The translations under genes and the position numbers were made by a program. From positions 1-37,489 of the forward strand of contig NZ_JAGPXT010000044.1 in the NCBI RefSeq assembly GCF_018070465.1: DNA of 37,489 nucleotides. The letters are read 5' to 3'. The notes below the pieces were generated by a model. The model did no database searches. It was given only the letters and a program-made list of their open reading frames with translations, and was not told the origin of the DNA. Below are positions 31,341 through 37,489 of the stretch, one piece after another; positions within the stretch are counted from its first letter, which is position 1, and the number at the start of each line of letters is the position of its first letter. The stretch is from Micromonospora sp. C95. GTDB taxonomy: Bacteria; Actinomycetota; Actinomycetes; Mycobacteriales; Micromonosporaceae.

Positions 31341-32789
31341 TCAGTCGACGCCGAACTCCATCGCGGCGCGGTCGAGCGCCTCGTCCTCCGCCGACGGGAC
31401 ACCCCGGGAGGCGATCGCCTCCGCGCCGCCCTCCGGCATCGCGCCGATCAGCCCGGTCGAGGCCGCCTGGGCCGCACCGACCACCCGCTGCGGAGCGCCG
31501 CCGACCATGCCCAGGTGCGCGTACTGCTCCAGCTTGGCCCGGGAGTCGGCGATGTCGAGGTTGCGCATGGTGAGCTGGCCGATGCGGTCGGCCGGGCCGA
31601 AGGCGGAGTCCGTCGTACGCTCCATCGACAGCTTGTCCGGGTGGTAGCTGAAGGCCGGGCCGGTGGTGTCCAGGATCGAGTAGTCCTCACCCCGGCGCAG
31701 CCGCAGCGTCACCTCGCCGGTGACGGCCGTGCCGACCCAGCGTTGCAGTGACTCCCGCAGCATCAGCGCCTGCGGGTCCAGCCACCGGCCCTCGTACATC
31801 AGCCGACCCAGCCGACGGCCCTCGTTGTGGTAGTTGGCCAGGGTGTCCTCGTTGTGGATGGCGTTGACCAGCCGCTCGTACGCGGCGTGCAGCAGCGCCA
31901 TGCCGGGCGCCTCGTAGATCCCCCGGCTCTTGGCCTCGATGATCCGGTTCTCGATCTGGTCGGACATGCCCAGCCCGTGCCGCCCGCCGATGGCGTTGGC
32001 CTCCAGCACCAGGTCCACCGCGCTGCCGAACTCCTTGCCGTTGATGGTCACCGGCCGGCCCTGGTCGAAGCCGATCGTCACGTCCTCGGTGGGGATCTCC
32101 ACCGACGGATCCCAGAACCGGACACCCATGATCGGGTTGACCGTCTCGATGCCGGTGTCGAGGTGTTCCAGGGTCTTCGCCTCGTGCGTGGCACCCCAGA
32201 TGTTGGCGTCGGTGGAGTACGCCTTCTCGGTGCTGTCCCGGTACGGCAGGTCCCGGGCCAGCAGCCACTCCGACATCTCCTTGCGGCCACCCAGATCGCT
32301 GACGAAGTCGGTGTCCAGCCACGGCTTGTAGATGCGCAACTGCGGGTTGGCCAGCAGGCCGTAGCGGTAGAACCGCTCGATGTCGTTGCCCTTGAAGGTC
32401 GAGCCGTCGCCCCAGATCTGCACGTCGTCGGAGATCATCGCCCGCACCAGCAGCGTGCCGGTGACCGCGCGCCCCAACGGCGTGGTGTTGAAGTAGGCCC
32501 GCCCGCCCGAGCGGATGTGGAAGGCACCGCAGGTCAGCGCGGCCAGGCCCTCTTCCACCAGAGCCGCGCGGCAATCGACGAGCCGGGCCACCTCGGCGCC
32601 GTAGCTGAGTGCCCGGTCGGGCACCGAGGCGATGTCGGGCTCGTCGTACTGGCCGATGTCGGCGGTGTAGGCGCACGGGATGGCGCCCTTGTCGCGCATC
32701 CACGCGACCGCGACCGAGGTGTCGAGGCCGCCGGAGAAGGCGATGCCGACACGTTCACCACTGGGCAGGGAGGTCAGAACCTTGGACAC
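31341..32789 (-). CDS. argG: Argininosuccinate synthase
   Basis: This 482-residue enzyme condenses citrulline and aspartate with ATP, the penultimate step of arginine synthesis. Seen: the PP-loop AFSGGLDTSVA (17-27), the characteristic AYTADIGQYDEPD, GDGSTFKGNDIERF, STEKAYSTDANIWG and SVEIPTEDVTIGF. It resembles the longer E. coli type rather than the common 400-residue actinobacterial form. The start is a GTG at 32789 without Shine-Dalgarno; CATACT (32797-32802, minus strand) ends 7 nt before it. No other arg genes are adjacent. Confidence 0.95.
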   Translation of the reverse strand: MSKVLTSLPSGERVGIAFSGGLDTSVAVAWMRDKGAIPCAYTADIGQYDEPDIASVPDRALSYGAEVARLVDCRAALVEEGLAALTCGAFHIRSGGRAYFNTTPLGRAVTGTLLVRAMISDDVQIWGDGSTFKGNDIERFYRYGLLANPQLRIYKPWLDTDFVSDLGGRKEMSEWLLARDLPYRDSTEKAYSTDANIWGATHEAKTLEHLDTGIETVNPIMGVRFWDPSVEIPTEDVTIGFDQGRPVTINGKEFGSAVDLVLEANAIGGRHGLGMSDQIENRIIEAKSRGIYEAPGMALLHAAYERLVNAIHNEDTLANYHNEGRRLGRLMYEGRWLDPQALMLRESLQRWVGTAVTGEVTLRLRRGEDYSILDTTGPAFSYHPDKLSMERTTDSAFGPADRIGQLTMRNLDIADSRAKLEQYAHLGMVGGAPQRVVGAAQAASTGLIGAMPEGGAEAIASRGVPSAEDEALDRAAMEFGVD

Positions 32790-32806
32790 AAGGAAAAGTA
32801 TGCACT

Positions 32807-32821
32807 ATGACGTATGGTCAT
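32807..32821. promoter_or_regulatory. Inverted repeat in argG / ECF41 divergent region
   Basis: ATGAC (32807-32811) and GTCAT (32817-32821) form an inverted repeat with 5-nt spacing, overlapping the region just upstream of the argG -10 box. It may be a regulator site for argG. Confidence 0.4.
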
Positions 32822-32853
32822 GCAAACGGGTTGGTCGGTGTTTCCGGCCGGCC

Positions 32854-32880
32854 TGTCACAGAACCTCGCTGGCCGGTGTC
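32854..32880 (+). promoter_or_regulatory. ECF41-type promoter of the CMD gene
   Basis: TGTCACA (32854-32860), 16-bp spacer, TGTC (32877-32880). Published ECF41 promoters carry TGTCACA at -35 and CGTC at -10, so seven of seven and three of four bases match, at a suitable spacing. It lies 35 nt before the CMD start, implying autoregulation by the adjacent sigma factor. Confidence 0.72.
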
Positions 32881-32914
32881 TGGATGGGCAGGACCGACGG
32901 ACGAGGAGGAGAAC

Positions 32915-33496
32915 ATGGCCCGCATTCCCACAACGGAACTCACCGGCGTACACGGCGCCCTGCTCAAGCGGATCATCAGGAAGAAGTTCGGCACCGTACC
33001 CGACGCGCTCGGAGTCATGTGGCACAACCGGCGGGTGCTGCGCACCAGCATGGGTATGGGACGGGCGGCCGCCCGGTGGAACGCCTGCGACCAGGATCTC
33101 AAGTCATACGCCCACATGGCAGCCGTCTCCCTGATCGGCTGCTCCTTCTGCCTCGACCTGGGCTACTTCCAGGCGCACAACGAAGGGCTCGACCTGACCA
33201 AGGCCCGCGAGGTGCCGCGGTGGCGCGAATCGGAGGTCTTCACGTCGTTGGAACGCGATGTCCTGGCCTACGCCGAGGCGGTGTCGCAGACCCCACCCAC
33301 GGTCACCGACGACCTTTCCGCCCGACTGCTCGACCAACTCGGGGCCCCGGCGCTTGTCGAACTCACCGCGTTCGTCGCCGCCGCGAACCTGGCCGCGCGG
33401 ATGAACGTCGCGCTCGGCATCGAGGCGCAGGGCATGGCGGCGGCATGCGGCCTACCGCCCCTGGCCCAGCCGAGCCACGTAACCTCGCGGGCATGA
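32915..33496 (+). CDS. Carboxymuconolactone decarboxylase family protein (ECF41-linked)
   Basis: This 193-residue CMD/AhpD-like protein has the CxxC active-site pair in VSLIGCSFCLDLGYF (C76, C79). This resembles AhpD peroxidase-type dithiols, but the His found after the second Cys in AhpD is absent. A helical C-terminus (AFVAAANLAARMNVALGIEAQG) completes the fold. GAGGAGGAGAAC precedes the ATG. It overlaps the ECF41 sigma gene by 4 nt (ATGA). In ECF41 systems the linked CMD, oxidoreductase or epimerase (COE) is the typical target. Confidence 0.92.
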   Translation: MARIPTTELTGVHGALLKRIIRKKFGTVPDALGVMWHNRRVLRTSMGMGRAAARWNACDQDLKSYAHMAAVSLIGCSFCLDLGYFQAHNEGLDLTKAREVPRWRESEVFTSLERDVLAYAEAVSQTPPTVTDDLSARLLDQLGAPALVELTAFVAAANLAARMNVALGIEAQGMAAACGLPPLAQPSHVTSRA

Positions 33497-34371
33497 CCGG
33501 CGACCCGTTCGTCGCGCACCGCAGCCTGCTCTTCACCGTCGCGTACGAGATGCTCGGCTCCGCCGCCGACGCCGAGGATGTCGTACAGGAGACCTGGCTG
33601 CGGTGGGCGGACCTCGACACCAAGGTCCGGGCCGAGATCCGCCACCCGCGCACCTATCTGGTGCGGATCGTCACCCGCCAGGCCCTCAACCGGCTACGTA
33701 CGCTGGCCCGGCGACGCGAGGAATACATCGGGGAGTGGCTCCCCGAACCGCTGTTGACCAGCCCCGACGTGGCCGAGGACGTGGAACTCGCCGAGAGCGT
33801 GTCGTTCGCCATGCTCACCGTGCTGGAGACGCTGGGCCACACCGAACGGGTCGTGTTCGTGCTACGCGAGGTGTTCGACACTCCGTACGACGAGATCGCC
33901 GCGGCCGTCGGCAGAACGCCGGCAGCGGTCCGCCAGATTGCCCACCGCGCTCGGGAACACGTGGCGGCGCGGCGCCCACGGGTACGGGTCAGTCGAGCCG
34001 AGCAGGAGGCCGTCGTGGACCGCTTCCTGGCCGCAGTGCGCGGCGGTGACCTGCGGGAACTGCTTGAGGTGCTGGCGCCCGACGTGATCGTGGTATCCGA
34101 CAGCGGCGGCCTCGCACCGGCGGCCCGCCGCCCCGTCGAGAGCGCCCGGCGGGTGGCGCCGCTACTGGCCAAGCTGGCCGAGATGGGCCTCGACTACCAG
34201 GCGACGCCGATGTGGGTGAACGGCGCCGTCGCGGTCCGGTTCGACCTCGACGGCAGACTGTTCGGGGTCATCAACCTGGTCATCGTCGACGGCCGGATCA
34301 GCCGGCTCTACTCGGTGCTCAACCCGCACAAGCTCGTCCACCTCGACCGGCGGACTCACCTCACCCGCTGA
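33493..34371 (+). CDS. ECF41-family sigma factor (SigJ-like)
   Basis: This 292-residue extracytoplasmic-function sigma factor has region 2 (about 5-70, with DAEDVVQETWLRWAD), region 4 (about 108-160, with YDEIAAAVGRTPAAVRQIAHRA) and a SnoaL-like C-terminal domain (about 170-292). ECF41 hallmarks are present: WLPEP at 82-86 between the regions, SDSGG at 202-206 (the DGGGR position) and NPHKL at 277-281. The C-terminal domain regulates the sigma without an anti-sigma factor in studied members. The ATG overlaps the CMD stop, so both are co-translated. Confidence 0.94.
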   Translation: MTGDPFVAHRSLLFTVAYEMLGSAADAEDVVQETWLRWADLDTKVRAEIRHPRTYLVRIVTRQALNRLRTLARRREEYIGEWLPEPLLTSPDVAEDVELAESVSFAMLTVLETLGHTERVVFVLREVFDTPYDEIAAAVGRTPAAVRQIAHRAREHVAARRPRVRVSRAEQEAVVDRFLAAVRGGDLRELLEVLAPDVIVVSDSGGLAPAARRPVESARRVAPLLAKLAEMGLDYQATPMWVNGAVAVRFDLDGRLFGVINLVIVDGRISRLYSVLNPHKLVHLDRRTHLTR

Positions 34372-34523
34372 GTGCGCGTCCCGTCCCCGAATCCGGCGTA
34401 CCGGATCGACGCCCGACTGCCGAGCCGGTGCTGGCGGGCGGACGGGTCGCGCGGCCGGACGGGCGGTTCCGGCGAAGTGAATATCAGTGGCCGACGCCCA
34501 CGATCGAGCTGCAGGGTGCTGAC

Positions 34524-35297
34524 ATGGATGTCGACCCGTTGCTGGCTCAGGCCCGGCAGGTGTGGACCGGGCTGGCCGGCTCGCCGATGAGCTTTCCCGC
34601 CCGGCATGTCTCGGTGACGGCCTCGGCGAACTCGTCGATCTGTCCACCAGGCTGGGTCGGCATGGTCGCCCTGGGCGACGCCGCGATCTGTACGGTACCG
34701 ACGGATGACCTGGTGGGCATGGTGACGCGCGCCTGCCACGCCCTCCCGGTCGATGCGCTGACCGATCCCGACCGACTGTCCGCCGTACTACCTGTCGCAG
34801 CGGCGCTGGGTCCGGCCACCCTGGCCTACTGCGACGACCACAGCTACCGACCGCACCGGCGGGAGGCGACGGAACAGCTACCCGTCGACCACCCTGATCT
34901 TGTCGACTTCCTGGCGTCGGCCCCGGCCGAGGACGTGGCGGAGTGCGGGCTGGTCGAGATCACCTCTGCCGCGTACGTCCTCCGGGTCGGAACGGCCATC
35001 GTCGCGGCGGCCGGCTACCGGCACTGGCCGGGACGCATGGCCCACCTGAGCGTGCTGACCGCCCCGAGCCGGCGTGGACGCGGCTTCGCCCGCACCGTCG
35101 CCGCTGCGGCAACGGCGGACGGCCTGGCCCAGGGGTTGTTGCCCCAGTGGCGGGCTCGACCGGCAGCCTCCCGTCGGGTGGCGCGGGCGCTCGGTTTCCG
35201 CGAACTCGGCGCTCAGCTCAGCGTCCGCGTCGGCGACGGAACCAGGCGACTCGCGCCGGGCAAACTCCACCGCCGCCTCGGGACTTCCGCCCCTTAG
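34524..35297 (+). CDS. GNAT-family acetyltransferase
   Basis: This 257-residue protein has its GNAT core in the C-terminal third: AYVLRVGTAIVAAAGYRHWPGRMAHLSVLTAPSRRGRGFARTVAAAATADGL, where RRGRGFA is the acetyl-CoA pyrophosphate loop (about 194-200), then a terminal strand ALGFRELGAQLSV. The N-terminal part is poorly conserved and may bind substrate. The ATG at 34524 is preceded by AGGGTG; a longer in-frame extension reaching 34212 lacks coding character because the ECF41 gene ends there. Substrate unknown. Confidence 0.85.
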   Translation: MDVDPLLAQARQVWTGLAGSPMSFPARHVSVTASANSSICPPGWVGMVALGDAAICTVPTDDLVGMVTRACHALPVDALTDPDRLSAVLPVAAALGPATLAYCDDHSYRPHRREATEQLPVDHPDLVDFLASAPAEDVAECGLVEITSAAYVLRVGTAIVAAAGYRHWPGRMAHLSVLTAPSRRGRGFARTVAAAATADGLAQGLLPQWRARPAASRRVARALGFRELGAQLSVRVGDGTRRLAPGKLHRRLGTSAP

Positions 35298-35357
35298 CAA
35301 CCGACAGCCACCGCCCTAGCGTCGACGCGAGGGGCGCGACGCCGGGAAGGACCGACC

Positions 35358-35852
35358 ATGGACCAGGTCAGCGACCGACGGCTCCACCGGTTCAAGCGGT
35401 GGATGTACCGCAGCGGCAGACCCAACTGGTTGGCACGGTCGATGAACCGCGTCTCGGCGTGGCAGTTCTCGGTGGGCTTCCTCGCCCCCGGCAACTGGGT
35501 CACCCTGGAGGTGGCGGGTCGGCGTAGCGGTCGGATGGTGTCGTTCCCCGTGGTCGCCGTCGACCACGACGGCCGGCGGTACCTGGTGTCGATGCTCGGC
35601 GAGCGGGCGAACTGGGTACGGAACGTACGGGCCGCCGCCGGACGGGCGGTGCTGCGACACGGCCGCCGCCGACCGGTGCTGCTGGTGGAGGAGCCGGTCG
35701 AGCGGCGGGCACCGATCCTGCGCCACTACCTGGAGAAGGCCCCGGGCGCGAGACCGCACCTACCGGTGCACCGGGGGGCGCCGCTCGCGGAGTTCGCGCG
35801 AATCGCCGCCGAATACCCGGTGTTCCGGATACTGCCCCGAGCGGAAAACTGA
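35358..35852 (+). CDS. Deazaflavin (F420)-dependent nitroreductase-family protein
   Basis: This 164-residue protein matches the Ddn/F420-dependent split-barrel family. Seen: RPNWLARSMNRVSAWQF, LTLEVAGRRSGRMVSFPVV-like TLEVAGRRSGRMVSFPVVAV (about 48-68), YLVSMLGERANWVRNVRAA (about 75-93) and a C-terminal FARIAAEYPVFRILP. In known members these segments bind F420 and reduce quinones or nitro compounds. GGGAAGGA precedes the ATG. It is a single gene with no operon partner. Confidence 0.88.
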   Translation: MDQVSDRRLHRFKRWMYRSGRPNWLARSMNRVSAWQFSVGFLAPGNWVTLEVAGRRSGRMVSFPVVAVDHDGRRYLVSMLGERANWVRNVRAAAGRAVLRHGRRRPVLLVEEPVERRAPILRHYLEKAPGARPHLPVHRGAPLAEFARIAAEYPVFRILPRAEN

Positions 35853-36093
35853 CCAGGCTCGGTGAGCATTCTGGGCATCGCGGCAGCCCGACCGGAACTT
35901 GTTCGAGAAACTTCGAGCCGCAAGGGGTTCCGGGGCTGACAGGACATCGACCGCAACCGTATGCTGCGATGGCGAGGCCGAAAGAACGTCGCGTTTCCCG
36001 GCAGGGGGCTGCGTCGGTAGATGCGTGCGCACAGGAAAGGAGGCATGGCCCGCGCCGGTCAATAATCGGCACATCGCGTGAACGGGGGAATTT

Positions 36094-36312
36094 GTGAATA
36101 GGTTCCGACAGCTCGTGGCCGTGCTCGGCCTCGCGACGGTCATGTTCGTCGCTGCACCTCCGGTCGCGGCCCAAGCCGCTGCCTGGGACTTTCCAAGCAG
36201 ACAGCCGCGCGTCGGGGACGGCGCGAACGGCACCGGCGCCCGGTGCGTCTGGGCCGGCCGAGACAACGACTGGTACCTCGGCTCGGACGTCTGTCCCTGG
36301 GCAGACAGCTAG
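36094..36312 (+). CDS. Small secreted protein, possibly truncated by TAG
   Basis: This 72-residue protein starts at a GTG (GGGGGAATTT before it) and has a signal peptide (NRFRQLVAVLGLATVMFVAA, then PPVAAQA-A). The mature part of about 43 residues is AWDFPSRQPRVGDGANGTGA then RCVWAGRDNDWYLGSDVCPW, with two Cys that could form a disulfide. The same frame stays open for 60 more codons beyond the TAG at 36310-36312, up to TAA at 36492, so the gene may be a disrupted longer secreted protein. Family not recognised. Confidence 0.72.
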   Translation: MNRFRQLVAVLGLATVMFVAAPPVAAQAAAWDFPSRQPRVGDGANGTGARCVWAGRDNDWYLGSDVCPWADS

Positions 36313-36648
36313 CCCGCTCACTTGGCTCGAAACACGACGAGCGGCATTGATTATCTGCATGAGACCGGTTTCGAGAGCGTCGGCAGCGAACCCATCATGA
36401 GTCTGGGACGCTACTCGGCGAGTCTTTCCCGGTACTACTTCCACGACAGGCGAGACCACTTCAAGCGACCATCGCCGAGAACGTCACAGTAATCGGCGAC
36501 GGTCACGGCTCTCGGCTGCGCCCTGCCCAGCGAGCGGGCATTAAGACCGCAACAGATGGTGCTGATTATTGTGTGAGCCCATCGATTGCGGGTCATTTTC
36601 GGCAAGCCTCTGGTCACACCGGCAAGGGGCACAATCCATGGGAATCAA
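36313..36648. other. 336-bp region holding a read-through frame
   Basis: 36313-36492 continues in frame with the small secreted protein after its TAG, reading PAHLARNTTSGIDYLHETGF, then ESVGSEPIMSLGRYSASLSR and YYFHDRRDHFKRPSPRTSQ before TAA. The remaining 155 bp before the CHAP gene shows no gene apart from a four-codon frame just upstream. GC is lower here than in most of the window. Confidence 0.55.
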
Positions 36649-36652
36649 ATGA
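36638..36652 (+). promoter_or_regulatory. Four-codon upstream frame coupled to CHAP gene
   Basis: ATG GGA ATC AAA TGA (MGIK) is preceded at a good distance by AAGGGG (36625-36630). Its TGA overlaps the CHAP gene ATG in ATGA. The main start has no strong ribosome-binding site of its own, so ribosomes may restart from the mini-frame. Confidence 0.45.
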
Positions 36653-37489
36653 GTAGAACAAGAATTGGTCGTCGCTTGCTTGTCGTCGCGGTGGCGGTCG
36701 GGATCGCTGGCGGGTCGACTCTCGTCGCGCCGGCCGCCCACGCCGCCCCGACGAGGGCAGGCATCGTCACCATCGCGAAGCGCGAACTGAACAACTCCAG
36801 CCGCAACCACGAGATCGGGAACAACTGCAGCTACTACGGCGGCGTGATGTTCGGCTGGCCGTCCTGCGGAGGCCGGGCCGGTTGGGGCGGTGGCGGTAAC
36901 TGGTACGCCTGGTGTGCCGCGTTCGCGAAGTACGTGTGGCGGGAGGCCGGCGTCACCTCCGGCATGTCGCAGATCGACGGCTTCGCCCGGTCCTTCAAGA
37001 CCTACGGGCAGAACCAGGGCACCTGGCATACCCGCAGCAGCAGCTACGTCCCGAAGCCCGGTGACGCGGTCACCTTCGACTGGGGCAACAACGGCGACAT
37101 CAACCACGTGGGCATCGTGACGTCGTTGTCGGGGACCACCCTCCGCACGATCGAGGGCAACACCAGCGACAGGGTCGCCAGGCACACCTACTACAACTAC
37201 AAGAACAATTCCGATATCGAGGGTTTCACCACGGCCGTCGGGGTCACCCAGGAAACCCCTCCCGTTGAGCCCGAGCCCGAACCCGAACCCTGGATCGCCG
37301 ACGTGACGGGTGATGGCTACCACGACCTGGTGGGGCGGACCAACGACGGGACGCTGATGCTGTACTCGAACAACTTCGTCCGCGACGACGGCATCCCGTA
37401 CAGCCAGCCCCCTCGGCAGATCGGCAGCGGCTGGAACAACCTCGACACCATCATCGGCGCCGACGTCACCGGAGACGGCTTCACCGACC
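36649..37489 (+). CDS. Secreted CHAP-domain amidase with FG-GAP/VCBS-like repeats (partial)
   Basis: The first 280 residues are visible; the gene runs off the window. There is a signal peptide (RRLLVVAVAVGIAGGSTLVA, cleavage about AHA-A), then a CHAP domain (about 35-200) with the nucleophile in NWYAWCAAFAKYVW (C89), H153 in DINHVGIVTS and an IEGNTSD segment. A Pro-Glu linker (PPVEPEPEPEPEP) joins it to calcium-binding-like repeats IADVTGDGYHDLVGR and GADVTGDGFTD, of the FG-GAP/VCBS type. CHAP enzymes cleave peptidoglycan peptide bonds, so this is probably an exported cell-wall hydrolase, with the repeats used for wall attachment. Confidence 0.88.
   Translation, partial: MSRTRIGRRLLVVAVAVGIAGGSTLVAPAAHAAPTRAGIVTIAKRELNNSSRNHEIGNNCSYYGGVMFGWPSCGGRAGWGGGGNWYAWCAAFAKYVWREAGVTSGMSQIDGFARSFKTYGQNQGTWHTRSSSYVPKPGDAVTFDWGNNGDINHVGIVTSLSGTTLRTIEGNTSDRVARHTYYNYKNNSDIEGFTTAVGVTQETPPVEPEPEPEPWIADVTGDGYHDLVGRTNDGTLMLYSNNFVRDDGIPYSQPPRQIGSGWNNLDTIIGADVTGDGFTD

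Noticed and set aside
36045..36065. Six-codon frame after AAAGGAGG upstream of the small secreted protein
   Set aside because: The ATG is only about 2 nt from the Shine-Dalgarno-like sequence, too close to be efficient, and it does not reach the next start.
36490..36648. A second minus-strand gene near the window end (e.g. 36541-37323)
   Set aside because: It is antisense to the CHAP gene, which has signal peptide, catalytic residues and repeats in the plus frame.

Overview
The window is very GC-rich, with coding frames that favour G or C at the third codon position. Gene content points to an actinomycete, most likely Micromonosporaceae or a close relative. Supporting genes are GpgS (glucosyl-3-phosphoglycerate synthase), a SigB/SigF-type sigma factor, a STAS/HATPase anti-sigma-type protein, a GAF-ANTAR regulator, an F420-type nitroreductase-family protein, an ECF41 sigma factor and a baeRF/Rv2629-type protein. 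This placement is inference from gene families; no rRNA or tRNA gene was seen.

Layout. 1-1600: a tiny operon on the minus strand encodes an 80-residue peptide made of three 21-residue repeats, followed 9 nt later by a JmjC/cupin oxygenase. This looks like a substrate plus modifying hydroxylase and is the best candidate here for an undescribed system. 1779-5005: a PIG-L deacetylase, a DUF2267 protein with a possible small coupled leader gene, a large inverted-repeat element, a DUF72 protein and a DksA/TraR zinc-finger protein. 5128-9403: a kinase-like protein with a degraded P-loop, an orphan OmpR-type DNA-binding protein, an ankyrin protein, a methyltransferase, a DUF2231 membrane protein and a GAF-ANTAR regulator. 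9596-14006: a short SecA (SecA2-like), a repeat element, GpgS and a STAS-HATPase fusion. 14095-17038: a solitary cytochrome oxidase subunit I converging on a general-stress-type sigma factor through a strong hairpin.

17258-21113: a minus-strand group of a baeRF-type protein, a reduced ThDP enzyme lacking its middle domain, and an unknown 470-residue protein. 21261-24986: small membrane proteins, a glutamate-cysteine ligase family enzyme and a secreted protein. 25121-27953: a lipoprotein class A beta-lactamase, a divergent LysR regulator and a second serine hydrolase without a signal peptide. 28105-29740: a membrane protein, HTH regulator and MDR oxidoreductase, chained by GTGA overlaps behind a promoter full of GATGT repeats. 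29767-32789: a secreted HAF-repeat protein, a small membrane protein and ArgG. 32915-34371: a textbook ECF41 pair with its own predicted promoter. 34524-35852: a GNAT and an F420-type protein. 36094-end: a small secreted protein interrupted by a TAG, then a secreted CHAP amidase with FG-GAP-like repeats that runs off the window.

Recurring themes are stress and dormancy functions (SigB-type sigma, STAS/HATPase, ECF41, baeRF, DksA-like) and several genes whose -10 hexamer lies only 6-8 nt before the start codon, implying leaderless transcripts. All function calls rest on reading motifs by eye; no database search was run.
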